DNA of 33,236 nt from Alistipes sp. (GCA_017408825.1 JAFQTX010000017.1:1-33236), one strand, 5' to 3'; counted from the stretch's first letter, positions 17,390 through 25,320 are shown. Numbers and translations are program-made. The notes: generated by a model not told the origin, from the sequence alone.

Positions 17390-17477
17390 CCACAAAAATA
17401 CTACTTTTTTTCGCAGCCACAAATCTTTTGCCACATATTTAGCGTTTTCACCACAAAATACGTATTTTTACCACAAA
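17390..17477. repeat. Five CCACAAA direct repeats between LytTR gene and fabH
   Basis: CCACAAA begins at 17390, 17417, 17451 and 17471, with a CCACATA variant at 17431. The last three are spaced 20 bases apart, about two helical turns, and the final two share a T-rich context before ACCACAAA. Two copies overlap the LytTR promoter's -7 and -33. Direct repeats at this phasing fit LytTR-type binding sites, but the regulator is not proven. Confidence 0.55.
17393..17423 (-). promoter_or_regulatory. Promoter of the LytTR regulator gene
   Basis: On the minus strand TTTG (17420-17423) and TATTTTTG (17393-17400) are 19 bases apart, an exact consensus match. The predicted leader is about 20 bases. Confidence 0.75.
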
Positions 17478-17478
17478 C

Positions 17479-17511
17479 TTCGTGCGCATACGCTTGCATA
17501 ACATATCTTTG
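17479..17511 (+). promoter_or_regulatory. Promoter of fabHFG
   Basis: TATCTTTG (17504-17511) matches the -7 consensus. TTCG at 17479-17482 lies 21 bases before it as an imperfect -33. The predicted leader before fabH is about 95 bases. Confidence 0.6.
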
Positions 17512-17527
17512 CACCGTTAAACCGAAA

Positions 17528-17568
17528 GCTCGCCACGCTCATCGCACAAAAAGGGTGGTACTGCGAGC
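17528..17568 (+). other. Possible stem in the fabH leader
   Basis: GCTCGC (17528-17533) pairs with GCGAGC (17563-17568), and an inner CAC (17534-17536) pairs with GTG (17555-17557) after a bulge. It lies in the predicted 5' untranslated region of fabHFG. It matches no riboswitch class I recognise. Confidence 0.3.
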
Positions 17569-17612
17569 AACATAAAAACCGAAATAATTGTTGAACTAAC
17601 ACAATATCTCAG

Positions 17613-18566
17613 ATGAAAATTATTGGAACAGGAGCGGCGCACCCTAAGTGTGCAGTGACGAACGAAATGCTTGAGAAGTTCCTTGAGACATCAGATGAGT
17701 GGATCACCGAGCGCACCGGTATCAAGGAGCGTTGCGTGATATCATCAGAGAAGTTGGAGGATATGGCCGTAATAGCAGCCAATAAAGCCCTCGAAGATGC
17801 AGGCCTTACAGCCTCAGATATCGACTTCATCATCTGCTCAAACGTTGTAAACGAGTATGTAACTCCCGCTTTGAGTTGTATCATTCAAGGCAAGATCGGT
17901 GCGACTTGTCCCACCGTAGATATCAACGCTGCTTGTGCCGGCTTCATCTTCGCTATGGATATGGCTGAGGATAAGCTTAAGTGCAAGAAGGCCAAGAACA
18001 TCCTTATCGTATGTGCCGAGGAGCCATCACGTATGGTGAGCTGGCAAAACCGAAGCACATGTGTACTCTTTGGTGATGGCGCAGGTGCTGCGGTAGTAAC
18101 TGAGGGCGATGAGCTTAAGGCTATACGTCTTACCACATCTTCGCTCACCGAGGTGCTCTACTATCAGCGTCGTCTGGAGCCCACACCATACATCGACAAG
18201 GAGGAGAACTTCGAGCCTCTCGTAATGAGGGGTCGCGAGGTATTCAAGCACGCTGTGACAAACTCATGCCGCGATATTCGCAAGATACTGAACCAGACAG
18301 GTCTTGAGCCTAAAGATATCAAGTACTACGTTCTTCACCAGGCCAACAAGCGCATCATCGACTCGATACGCAACTTCCTTGATGTGGAGGAGGAGAAGGT
18401 TCCTCACAACGTAGAGCGCTACGGCAATATCTCGTCGGCAGCACTTCCAGCACTCCTCGACGAGCTTAACCGCTCAGGCAAGCTACAAAAGGGCGACAAG
18501 CTGGTATTCAGTGCCTTCGGTGCAGGATTTACCACTGGTGCCTGTATTATCGAGTGGGCAAAATAG
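17613..18566 (+). CDS. fabH: 3-oxoacyl-ACP synthase III (FabH-like)
   Basis: Condenses an acyl-CoA primer, usually acetyl or branched, with malonyl-ACP to begin fatty-acid synthesis. The catalytic triad is intact: Cys108 in NAACAGF, His242 in HQANKRI and Asn272 in YGNISSA. The nucleotide-binding GAGAAV segment and the C-terminal SAFGAGFT glycine loop are present. At 317 residues it is the usual length. It is first in a fabH-fabF-fabG run with a 62-base gap containing a small hairpin before fabF. No acyl-carrier protein gene is adjacent. Bacteroidales often carry several FabH paralogues, so a specialised starter preference is possible. Confidence 0.92.
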   Translation: MKIIGTGAAHPKCAVTNEMLEKFLETSDEWITERTGIKERCVISSEKLEDMAVIAANKALEDAGLTASDIDFIICSNVVNEYVTPALSCIIQGKIGATCPTVDINAACAGFIFAMDMAEDKLKCKKAKNILIVCAEEPSRMVSWQNRSTCVLFGDGAGAAVVTEGDELKAIRLTTSSLTEVLYYQRRLEPTPYIDKEENFEPLVMRGREVFKHAVTNSCRDIRKILNQTGLEPKDIKYYVLHQANKRIIDSIRNFLDVEEEKVPHNVERYGNISSAALPALLDELNRSGKLQKGDKLVFSAFGAGFTTGACIIEWAK

Positions 18567-18590
18567 ATAGACAAACTAAGGATATTAACA

Positions 18591-18607
18591 GCGTCGTTAT
18601 GTGACGC
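18591..18607 (+). other. Intercistronic hairpin between fabH and fabF
   Basis: GCGTC (18591-18595) and GACGC (18603-18607) form a 5-base stem with a 7-base loop and no T tract. It may set relative mRNA stability; it is too short to call a terminator. Confidence 0.35.
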
Positions 18608-18628
18608 AAAACAATAGAGAGACAAAAC

Positions 18629-19882
18629 ATGGAACAGAGAGTTGTTATCACCGGTATCGGTGCTATTACCCCCGTAGGCAACCACGTTGAAGATACATGG
18701 AAGAACCTTGTAGAGGGCAACTGCGGTATCGACTTTATTAAGGGTTACGACGAGTTTAACCTCCCAGTGAAGGTTGCTGGTCAGGTTAAGAACTTTGACC
18801 AGTCTGAGTATGAGCTCAATGCTGGCCTTGCACGTCGTAGCGATAAGTTCTGCGTATATGCTATGGCAGCTGCATCGGATGCAATGAAGGACTCGGGCCT
18901 CAAGAGTGGCGAGAATATCGAGCCAGAGCGCCTTGGCGTATATATCGGCTCGGGTATCGGCGGTATGGATACATTCGTAAACCAGACTAAGGTGATGTTG
19001 GAGGAGGGCGTACACCGCATCTCACCATTCTTCGTGCCTATGATGATTTCGAACATTGCCTCGGGTAATGTGGCTATCTCGCACAATGCTCAGGGCGTAT
19101 GTCTTCCAGTTGTAACAGCTTGTGCTACTGGTACTCACGCCGCAGGCGAGGCGTATCGTGCCATCAAGCACGGCTATGCTGATGCTATCATTACCGGTGG
19201 TGCTGAGGCTTCGGTACACCCATTGGCAATTGGTGGTTTTGCCAATAGTAAGGCTCTTTCACGCTCGGAGGATCCTCTCCAGGCATCACTCCCATTCTCA
19301 GCAGACCGTCACGGCTTTGTTATCGCCGAGGGTGCTGGTATGATGGTATTTGAGTCGTTGGAGAATGCTCTGAAGCGTGGCGCAAAGATCTACGCTGAGG
19401 TTGTGGGCTACGGCAACAGCTGCGACGCTCACCACTTCACCGCTCCACGTCCCGATGGTGTTCCAGCATCACGTGCTATCAAGCAGGCTTTGGATGAGGC
19501 TCAGTTTGACGCTGACAAGGACCTTCTCTACATCAACGCTCACGGCACAGGTACCCCACTCAACGATGCTGCCGAGACAAAGGCTATCAAGCTTGCTATG
19601 GGCGAGGAGGCTGCTAAGAGGGCTAAGATCACCTCTACAAAGTCTATCACAGGCCATATGCTTGGTGCTACAGGCGCTGTTGAGCTTATCGCCTCAGCAC
19701 TATCGCTCCACTATGGCATAGTAACTCCTACCATAGGTCTTACTAACCCAGACCCAGAGTGCGACCTCGACTACACACCACTCAAGGCTCAGGAGGCACC
19801 TCTTACTGTGGCTATCTCCAACTCACTCGGCTTCGGTGGTCACAACGCTTGTGTGGCACTTCGCAAGTGGGAGGGTAAATAA
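18629..19882 (+). CDS. fabF: 3-oxoacyl-ACP synthase II (FabF)
   Basis: Elongates acyl-ACP chains by decarboxylative condensation with malonyl-ACP. The Cys-His-His active site is intact: Cys165 in TACATGTHAAGEA, His305 in NAHGTGTPLND and His343 in SITGHMLGATG. The C-terminal SLGFGGHNACV glycine-rich loop is present. At 417 residues it is standard size. An AATAGAGAG element sits upstream and is repeated ahead of fabG, serving as a likely ribosome-binding feature. It is the middle gene of fabHFG. Confidence 0.95.
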   Translation: MEQRVVITGIGAITPVGNHVEDTWKNLVEGNCGIDFIKGYDEFNLPVKVAGQVKNFDQSEYELNAGLARRSDKFCVYAMAAASDAMKDSGLKSGENIEPERLGVYIGSGIGGMDTFVNQTKVMLEEGVHRISPFFVPMMISNIASGNVAISHNAQGVCLPVVTACATGTHAAGEAYRAIKHGYADAIITGGAEASVHPLAIGGFANSKALSRSEDPLQASLPFSADRHGFVIAEGAGMMVFESLENALKRGAKIYAEVVGYGNSCDAHHFTAPRPDGVPASRAIKQALDEAQFDADKDLLYINAHGTGTPLNDAAETKAIKLAMGEEAAKRAKITSTKSITGHMLGATGAVELIASALSLHYGIVTPTIGLTNPDPECDLDYTPLKAQEAPLTVAISNSLGFGGHNACVALRKWEGK

Positions 19883-19917
19883 TCGAAAACATTAACTAAC
19901 GAAATAGAGAGTTAAGT

Positions 19918-20664
19918 ATGAAACTTCTTGAAGGAAAAGTTGCACTCGTAACAGGTGCAGGACGTGGCATCGGTAAGGCTATTGCCTTGCGCTTTGCCCA
20001 GGAGGGTGCTAATGTAGCATTCACCGATTTGGCTATCAACGAGGCGGTAGAGGAGACAGTGAAGGAGCTTGAGGCTATGGGTGTTAAGGCTAAGGCATAT
20101 GCTTCGAACGCCGCATCGTTCGACGAGAGCCATGAGGTTGTTAAGCAGATTGTCGAGGACTTTGGTCGCATCGACGTTCTTGTAAACAACGCAGGTATTA
20201 CCAAGGATGGTCTTATGATGCGTATGTCGGAGGCTCAGTGGGATGCTGTTATCAACGTGAACCTCAAGTCGGCATTCAACTTCATCCACGCAGTAACGCC
20301 TATCATGGCTAAGCAGCGTGGTGGCTCGATCATCAATATGTCATCTGTGGTAGGCGTATCGGGCAACGCTGGTCAGTGTAACTACTCAGCATCAAAGGCT
20401 GGTATGATTGGCTTGGCCAAGTCTATCGCTAAGGAGATGGGTCCTCGTGGCATTCGTGCTAACTGCATCGCCCCAGGCTTCATCATCACCGAGATGACCA
20501 ACCAGCTATCGCAGGAGATCAAGGATCAGTGGGCACAGCAGATCCCTATGCGTCGTGGCGGTACTCCTGAGGATGTTGCTAACGTAGCATTGTTCCTCGC
20601 TTCAGACCTCTCATCGTACGTAAGCGGCCAGGTTATCCACTGCTGTGGTGCTATGAACTGCTAA
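19918..20664 (+). CDS. fabG: 3-oxoacyl-ACP reductase FabG
   Basis: NADPH-dependent reductase of the fatty-acid elongation cycle. The short-chain dehydrogenase Rossmann motif is VTGAGRGIGKA, and NNAGITKDGLMMRM follows. The catalytic set is Ser142/Ser143 in NMSSVVG, Tyr156 and Lys160 in YSASK. APGFIITEMT and the C-terminal YVSGQVIHCCGAM complete the FabG fold. At 248 residues it is the standard length. It lies 35 bases after fabF and is followed by a good terminator, so it ends the operon. Confidence 0.95.
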   Translation: MKLLEGKVALVTGAGRGIGKAIALRFAQEGANVAFTDLAINEAVEETVKELEAMGVKAKAYASNAASFDESHEVVKQIVEDFGRIDVLVNNAGITKDGLMMRMSEAQWDAVINVNLKSAFNFIHAVTPIMAKQRGGSIINMSSVVGVSGNAGQCNYSASKAGMIGLAKSIAKEMGPRGIRANCIAPGFIITEMTNQLSQEIKDQWAQQIPMRRGGTPEDVANVALFLASDLSSYVSGQVIHCCGAMNC

Positions 20665-20683
20665 ATCCGCAGTTTACAACCAT

Positions 20684-20717
20684 GAGGCTATCTTCGACTG
20701 AGGGTAGCCTCTTTTTT
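20684..20717 (+). terminator. Rho-independent terminator of fabHFG
   Basis: GAGGCTA (20684-20690) pairs with TAGCCTC (20705-20711), followed directly by six Ts. A weaker stem, AACTGC/GCAGTT (20656-20674), overlaps the fabG stop just upstream. Confidence 0.85.
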
Positions 20718-20726
20718 ATGTATATA

Positions 20727-20757
20727 TTGACATTATCCTACTTTTTTCGTACCTTTG
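20727..20757 (+). promoter_or_regulatory. Promoter of the WG-repeat protein gene
   Basis: TTGA (20727-20730) and TACCTTTG (20750-20757) are 19 bases apart, a close consensus match. The predicted start near 20763 rules out starts upstream of it and supports the ATG at 20781. Confidence 0.75.
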
Positions 20758-20780
20758 CCTATCACATAACACATACAACT

Positions 20781-21644
20781 ATGAAGAGATTGATTGCTAT
20801 TGTGGCATTAGTGCTTGTTACGATCGGTAGTGCTTCGGCACAGAAGAAGGATGTGGCTCTGCTGAGCGAGGAGCTTAACGCCGTGAAGGCTCGTGAGGCA
20901 GTGCTACAACACAAGGTAGACTCGTTGGCCATAGCCCTTGAGAGCAACAAGCAGCTTATGGCGCAGATGACCACGCTGCTTGAGGCGTATACCTCACTCG
21001 AGAATGCATATACCACCAACACAGAGGATATCAACAAGCTAACAACAAAGATTGACCAACTCATCGAAGCTCTTGCATCGGCACCGACACAGACTGCAGC
21101 ACCAGCACCCGCCGAGCCGGCAAAGCCTAAGTACGAAACCGTGGGTAAGATTAGCAGTGGTATGGTATTAGTTAAGGAGGGTTTTTTCTATGGTTATGCA
21201 AATAGCAGTGGCGAGTATGTCATTGAGGCAAAGTATGAGGAGGCAAAGGACTTCAAAGATGGCTATGCGTTAGTGAGGAGGAACGACAAATGGGGTGTAG
21301 TAGACACCAGCGGCAAAGAGACTATTGCCTGCGCCTTCGACCAAATAGAGATATTCAATGGTGCCGTTATGAGGGTTAGAAAGGGCAATTTATTTGGCTT
21401 GATGTCGGCTGCAACAGGTGCTACAATACAACCAACCAGCTACACAGAGATTTACGATCTATCACAAAATCGTGCGATGATGCGCATCAATGGCAAATAT
21501 GGCTACTTTGACGAAAAGGGTAAGACTGTCATTGCAGCACAATATAACGATGCTAATGACTTCAACAGTGATGGCAAAGCATGGGTATTTAAGGGTGGTG
21601 GTGAATACTACATCTACACAAACGGCTCATACGTAGGAGAGTAG
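20781..21644 (+). CDS. Exported coiled-coil protein with WG repeats
   Basis: A 287-residue predicted periplasmic or surface protein. A signal peptide (about residues 1-20, ending SASA) is followed by a likely coiled coil (about 22-95, heptad-like Leu/Ala with Lys/Glu), an Ala/Pro-rich linker, and about three WG-type repeats (about 115-287) such as GYANSSGEYVIEAKYEEAKD, KWGVVDTSGKETIACAFDQI and KYGYFDEKGKTVIAAQY. Such repeats form beta structures of uncertain function. The same frame is open back to 20682, but that extension covers the fab terminator and the promoter, so the ATG at 20781 is chosen. It is 19 bases upstream of the MscS-type gene and probably cotranscribed with it. Confidence 0.85.
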   Translation: MKRLIAIVALVLVTIGSASAQKKDVALLSEELNAVKAREAVLQHKVDSLAIALESNKQLMAQMTTLLEAYTSLENAYTTNTEDINKLTTKIDQLIEALASAPTQTAAPAPAEPAKPKYETVGKISSGMVLVKEGFFYGYANSSGEYVIEAKYEEAKDFKDGYALVRRNDKWGVVDTSGKETIACAFDQIEIFNGAVMRVRKGNLFGLMSAATGATIQPTSYTEIYDLSQNRAMMRINGKYGYFDEKGKTVIAAQYNDANDFNSDGKAWVFKGGGEYYIYTNGSYVGE

Positions 21645-21663
21645 TAATTATATAATATAGGTA

Positions 21664-22923
21664 ATGGGACAGGGAGCAAATGATGTTGTGGATCAGGTGC
21701 ACAGCACGCACAGCAACGCCATAATAGAGTGGGTGAACACCACGCTGAACAACTGGGGGTGTAGCACACGTGTGGCAGACCTCATAGATGAGTGGGTACT
21801 ATTCCTACTGATCATCATCTTCGCACTACTTATCGACCTTGCGCTGCGCCACGTGATACTAAGCGTGGCACGCAATATTGTCAAGCGCACCAAGGCAAAG
21901 TGGGACGATATGCTCTTCGAGCACAACGTATTGACACGTATGTGCCGAATTGTTGTGCCTATCACGATATATGCCCTACTGCCACTGGCATTCCCCGAGG
22001 GCGAGGATGCAAACCTGCTCACACTGGTGATATCTCGAGGCATAGAGGTGTTTATCATCATCAGCTTTGTGCAATTCTTCAACTCGGTACTCAAGATGGT
22101 ATTCGACATCGCTGATAGACGACCATCACTCCACGGCCGCCCTATCAAGGGACTGATGCAGACGGGTCAGGTGATACTCATATGCGTGGCTGCGATACTC
22201 ATAATCGCCATAATCATCGACAAGTCACCAGCGATGCTACTCACCGGTATTGGTGCATCGGCAGCTGTGCTTATGTTGATATTCCAGAACAGTATCTTAG
22301 GCTTTGTGGCAGGCATACAGCTCTCGGTAAATAAGATGCTCAAGGTAGGCGACTGGATCTCGATGCCTAAGCATGGTGTGGATGGCACCGTGGAGGAGGT
22401 AGCGCTAACGACAGTAAAGATTCGCTCATGGGACAACACCCTGCAAACAATACCGCCAAACCTACTTATCAACGAGCCATTCGACAACTGGCAGGGGATG
22501 TTTGAGACAGGTGGTAGACGTATAAAGCGCTCGCTGAATATTGATATGACAAGCGTGAAGTTTGCCGATGGCGAATTTATGGAGCGCATATCTAAAACCG
22601 GGGCAACAGCCGAGGCTATTGAGGGTATTACAACCACTAACTCCGAGGGGCTAACCATAACAAACCTCGACCTCTTTATGCGTGCACTGAATAGCTACTT
22701 AGCTAAGCACCCACGTATCAACCAGAGTATGACCGTGATGGTACGCCAGCTACAACCTACGCAGTGGGGCTTGCCTATCGAGATCTACTGCTTCTCGTCC
22801 GACACACGATGGACCTACTACGAGACACTTCAGGCCGAGATTATATCATATATCGTTGCCCTCGCACCGCTCTTCGAGCTTAAGATCTACCAAGCTCCCT
22901 CGAGCTACGATGTAAAGGCATAA
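21664..22923 (+). CDS. MscS-family mechanosensitive channel (YbdG/YnaI-like)
   Basis: A membrane channel expected to open under tension and release solutes on hypo-osmotic shock. About five hydrophobic helices are seen (roughly 43-67, 90-110, 118-143, 165-185 and 190-217). The pore-lining helix is glycine/alanine-rich (LLTGIGASAAVLMLIFQNSILG). The beta domain VGDWISMPKHGVDGTVEEV and SWDNTLQTIPPNLLI follow. The 419-residue length and the insert before the C-terminus resemble YbdG-type members. It is preceded by the WG-repeat gene. No terminator is evident immediately after it, but the repeat-rich gap begins there. Confidence 0.93.
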   Translation: MGQGANDVVDQVHSTHSNAIIEWVNTTLNNWGCSTRVADLIDEWVLFLLIIIFALLIDLALRHVILSVARNIVKRTKAKWDDMLFEHNVLTRMCRIVVPITIYALLPLAFPEGEDANLLTLVISRGIEVFIIISFVQFFNSVLKMVFDIADRRPSLHGRPIKGLMQTGQVILICVAAILIIAIIIDKSPAMLLTGIGASAAVLMLIFQNSILGFVAGIQLSVNKMLKVGDWISMPKHGVDGTVEEVALTTVKIRSWDNTLQTIPPNLLINEPFDNWQGMFETGGRRIKRSLNIDMTSVKFADGEFMERISKTGATAEAIEGITTTNSEGLTITNLDLFMRALNSYLAKHPRINQSMTVMVRQLQPTQWGLPIEIYCFSSDTRWTYYETLQAEIISYIVALAPLFELKIYQAPSSYDVKA

Positions 22924-22962
22924 CCCACAAGAGGGACAATAGGTCTTAGTGTCTTTATTTTG

Positions 22963-23109
22963 TTAGGACCATTAAGACCATTAGGACCATAAGACCATTA
23001 CGAGGTAGGGTGTCAGCTGTTGTTTCGGCCGTTATCTGTTTGCGCTGTTGGCCGTAACCATCTTAATTGTCTTACGGTCTCATTGTCTTAATGGTCCTAA
23101 TGCTCCTAA
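22963..23109. repeat. Opposed 9-base repeat arrays (TTARGACCA)
   Basis: Four tandem units follow TTARGACCA: 22963-22971, 22972-22980, 22981-22989 and 22990-22997 (the last one base short). After about 70 bases, the inverse-oriented units TTGTCTTAC, TTGTCTTAA, TGGTCCTAA and TGCTCCTAA occupy 23067-23109, with a degenerate 7-base unit at 23076-23082. The two arrays can pair as a long imperfect stem. Confidence 0.8.
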
Positions 23110-23189
23110 AAGAATTGAGCTGCCCACCGGGTTTTCGGGCTGAGCAGAGATATGCCCTCTATAAGCTAAACATCGTGGGGTATAAAATC

Positions 23190-23217
23190 AGATGGGCTCT
23201 CGGTTGAGAGCCCATCT
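23190..23217 (-). terminator. Strong terminator of the small-gene unit
   Basis: A perfect 12-base stem (23190-23201 with 23206-23217) with loop GGTT. On the minus strand it is followed by GATTTTATA. It begins 20 bases after the 40-codon ORF's stop, so it fits that gene; it may also stop transcription from the mscS side. Confidence 0.75.
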
Positions 23218-23236
23218 TTAGCTACGCCACCACACA

Positions 23237-23359
23237 TCAAAGTGGAGTAACCGGACACACATAATATTCATTAACCAATATCTCTGGGGCATCCTCACCC
23301 CTATATCTACCAGCCTTATCGGCCGAAAACTCTATCAAATAGACTTCAAAAAAGACCAT
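23237..23359 (-). CDS. Candidate 40-residue small protein
   Basis: An ATG ORF of 40 codons with no recognised homologue. The peptide begins MVFFEVYLIEFSADKAG and ends NEYYVCPVTPL; it is acidic/aromatic with one Cys and no signal peptide or clear membrane segment. Support is contextual: a GAGG ribosome site lies 8 bases upstream (23368-23371), an exact consensus promoter precedes it, an upstream in-frame stop fixes the start region, and a perfect-stem terminator follows within 20 bases. The transcript would be about 240 bases. It could instead be a small RNA whose frame is open by chance. It lies downstream of the TPR-regulator gene on the same strand. Confidence 0.5.
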   Translation of the reverse strand: MVFFEVYLIEFSADKAGRYRGEDAPEILVNEYYVCPVTPL

Positions 23360-23430
23360 ATTCTTAACCTCGCTGTACTACTCTTTGCAGCACTTACACA
23401 AGACATCGAATTGCCCTCTCGTAGCTATGA

Positions 23431-23462
23431 CAAAAGTAGTGTGAGTTTAGGCAACCACCAAA
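23431..23462 (-). promoter_or_regulatory. Promoter of the small-gene unit
   Basis: On the minus strand TTTG (23459-23462) and TACTTTTG (23431-23438) are 20 bases apart, an exact match to the Bacteroidetes consensus. The predicted start near 23425 gives a leader of about 65 bases. Confidence 0.7.
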
Positions 23463-23504
23463 TTTTTGGCAAAAAAAGATTTCCCCAGCCACTTTGTAAG
23501 TGGT

Positions 23505-23623
23505 TGAAAATCAGCGTGTTGAAAAAGTAAATTTTGAAAAAATTTCTCGAGCCTGATAATCAGCAAGTTACGGCGTTACGCGACAAACTTTGCGAAACAC
23601 CACATAACATATTGAAAATCAGC
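23505..23623. repeat. Three TGAWAATCAGC repeats
   Basis: Near-identical 11-base elements at 23505-23515, 23554-23564 and 23613-23623, spaced 49 and 59 bases apart. The middle one is part of CTGATAATCAG, an odd-length palindrome. They lie between the TPR-regulator stop and the small-gene promoter. Confidence 0.55.
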
Positions 23624-23625
23624 AA

Positions 23626-25320
23626 CTAACGATCTACAAGATTTTGGATGAGTATTTCGGCATCCACACCACCGCACTCTTTGATCTTGGTCTTCATTCG
23701 ATATTTAATCTTCGAAAGTGCCACAGGATTACTATCAACGAAGATTGAAATTGCACGTGAAGAAAAACCAGCATAGCTATATAACGCTACTCGAAGCTCC
23801 TTCTCATTGAGCTTGGGACACTGCTCTCGCAGCTTCGCCATAAGATTATTACGGCAACTATCCACCAACCTCTCAAGCTCGGCAATACGAGCCTCATCGC
23901 TCTTGATAGACTCGATCGTGAGGCGCACCTCATCAAAGACCTTAGAGACCTGACGTGATGTGTCGCTATGCTCGTAGAATGTCTCACATAGTCGGTTAAG
24001 ATCCTTAAGACGATCGTTGTACAACTTATCAACGGCATCGGCCATAGGCTGCGAGATATCGTTACGTGTAAGCTGAAGCTCATCAATCATTGCCACATAG
24101 TTTGCAATATCACGATCCTTCTGCGCCATGCGTAGGCGAAGGTTGGCCACTACAACGATAATGATGATTGTAAGCGATATATATATTGCAATGTTTCGCT
24201 GGCGTGAGAGCTGACGCTCACGTAAGATTGCCTGCTGCTCCTGCTCCTCACGCTCGAGATGCGACTGCAGAAGGTCGATCTGGTAGTTAAGCACTGGCTG
24301 AGCCAGAATATCCATCATATATTCGCTTTGGCGCAATAGCAACCTCTCACTCGAGGCAAGCGCCTTGGTATCATCGCCTACATCTTTATATAATAGGTAA
24401 CGTGCCTTATCTATAATCTCTCCATCACGCTGGGGATGAGCATCTGCCAAGGCTATATACTTGTCTGCGGCAACAAGGTCGTGATTTACCTTGAGTTCGA
24501 CAATGGCACGCAGACCATAGTAGCGTGAAATAAGCCACTTAAGACAGTCATACTCCTCGAACTGTTTGACTGTCCGGGCTAAGTTTGCATAGTCACTCTT
24601 AAGAAGATACATCTCGCTGAGCTCGTGAAGCACCACGCAGAGGAAATCAGTATCGGCGTTAGCAATGGCATAATCTCGTGCCTCGTTAAATAGACTATCG
24701 GCAAGCTCAAAGTCTCGCATCATTGTTGCAGCACGGCCCATATTATACTTCGAGTAGTTCATATGATAAGGCAGCTCACAACTCTCAAAACATTGATAGG
24801 CCTTCTCGTATGACTTATAGCTGTTCTGATATAGCCCTCCATGATGATATATATCACCCTTTGTACGATAGACCACACCCCTCAAACGCTGGTTGTCGCA
24901 CTTAGCCAAGGCCTCCTCGGCATCCATAAATGAGACCATAGCCTCGGGATGCTTATGAGCATTATACATAACATATCCCTGCTGAAAATGAGCACGAGCA
25001 AGTTCGTCATACATATCACGACCAGAATAGTACTTCACGGCAACGTGCGATAGTGAGTCTACATCGACAAATATTCTATTATAGTAGCACACCTCGCTAT
25101 ACAACAGCGCATAACGTGCCATATACTCCTCACAACGAATATCACCACGATCAATCGACGATAAGATTTCAAAGGCCCTCTGGGGCTCGGACTCCACAAT
25201 CGCCTCTACACTATCGAGCTGAGCAACGACATCTGCATCTGTCACATCACCCGAGGAACAACTCAAAAGAAATGACGAAATTAGCGTAGTGCATAGGGCA
25301 AAAAGAGCGCACAACATCAT
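23626..25320 (-). CDS. Membrane TPR protein with C-terminal HTH (regulator)
   Basis: A predicted one-component sensor-regulator. From the start chosen here (564 residues), a lipobox-like signal ends LLSC (Cys21), followed by a TPR-rich region (about 40-350), a single membrane helix (about 376-397), a coiled segment, and a C-terminal LuxR/sigma-4-like HTH (about 504-546, with LNEKELRVALYSYAGFSSRAI and the recognition part PVALSKIKYRMKTKI). TPRs would face the periplasm and the HTH the cytoplasm. The frame extends upstream to an ATG at 25383, but the promoter's -7 element at 25388-25395 places transcription start at about that codon, and the longer form would have an unusually long signal, so the ATG at 25318-25320 is preferred. 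It is divergent from the CotH-like gene, which is a candidate target. Confidence 0.85.
   Translation of the reverse strand: MMLCALFALCTTLISSFLLSCSSGDVTDADVVAQLDSVEAIVESEPQRAFEILSSIDRGDIRCEEYMARYALLYSEVCYYNRIFVDVDSLSHVAVKYYSGRDMYDELARAHFQQGYVMYNAHKHPEAMVSFMDAEEALAKCDNQRLRGVVYRTKGDIYHHGGLYQNSYKSYEKAYQCFESCELPYHMNYSKYNMGRAATMMRDFELADSLFNEARDYAIANADTDFLCVVLHELSEMYLLKSDYANLARTVKQFEEYDCLKWLISRYYGLRAIVELKVNHDLVAADKYIALADAHPQRDGEIIDKARYLLYKDVGDDTKALASSERLLLRQSEYMMDILAQPVLNYQIDLLQSHLEREEQEQQAILRERQLSRQRNIAIYISLTIIIIVVVANLRLRMAQKDRDIANYVAMIDELQLTRNDISQPMADAVDKLYNDRLKDLNRLCETFYEHSDTSRQVSKVFDEVRLTIESIKSDEARIAELERLVDSCRNNLMAKLREQCPKLNEKELRVALYSYAGFSSRAISIFVDSNPVALSKIKYRMKTKIKECGGVDAEILIQNLVDR

Larger units (their letters stand above)
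22924..23625. other. Gap between MscS and TPR-regulator genes: contents
   Basis: This gap contains, in order: a 9-base repeat array and its opposite-facing partner (22963-23109), a featureless stretch (23110-23189), a strong terminator (23190-23217), a 40-codon minus-strand ORF with ribosome site and promoter (23237-23462), a 6-base stem at 23489-23503, and three TGAWAATCAGC repeats (23505-23623). It holds no long ATG-started reading frame. Confidence 0.6.

Noticed and set aside
22963-23109. CRISPR array
   Set aside because: Units are 9 bases with no spacers, and no cas gene is present.
23100-23207. 35-codon plus-strand ORF starting in the 9-base repeats
   Set aside because: It begins inside the repeat array and ends inside the terminator hairpin, with no ribosome site or promoter.
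23222-23530. A 102-codon open frame on the plus strand in the 23.2-23.5 kb gap
   Set aside because: It has no ATG, and it is in complementary codon phase with the minus-strand 40-codon ORF, so part of it is a shadow. No domain was recognised.
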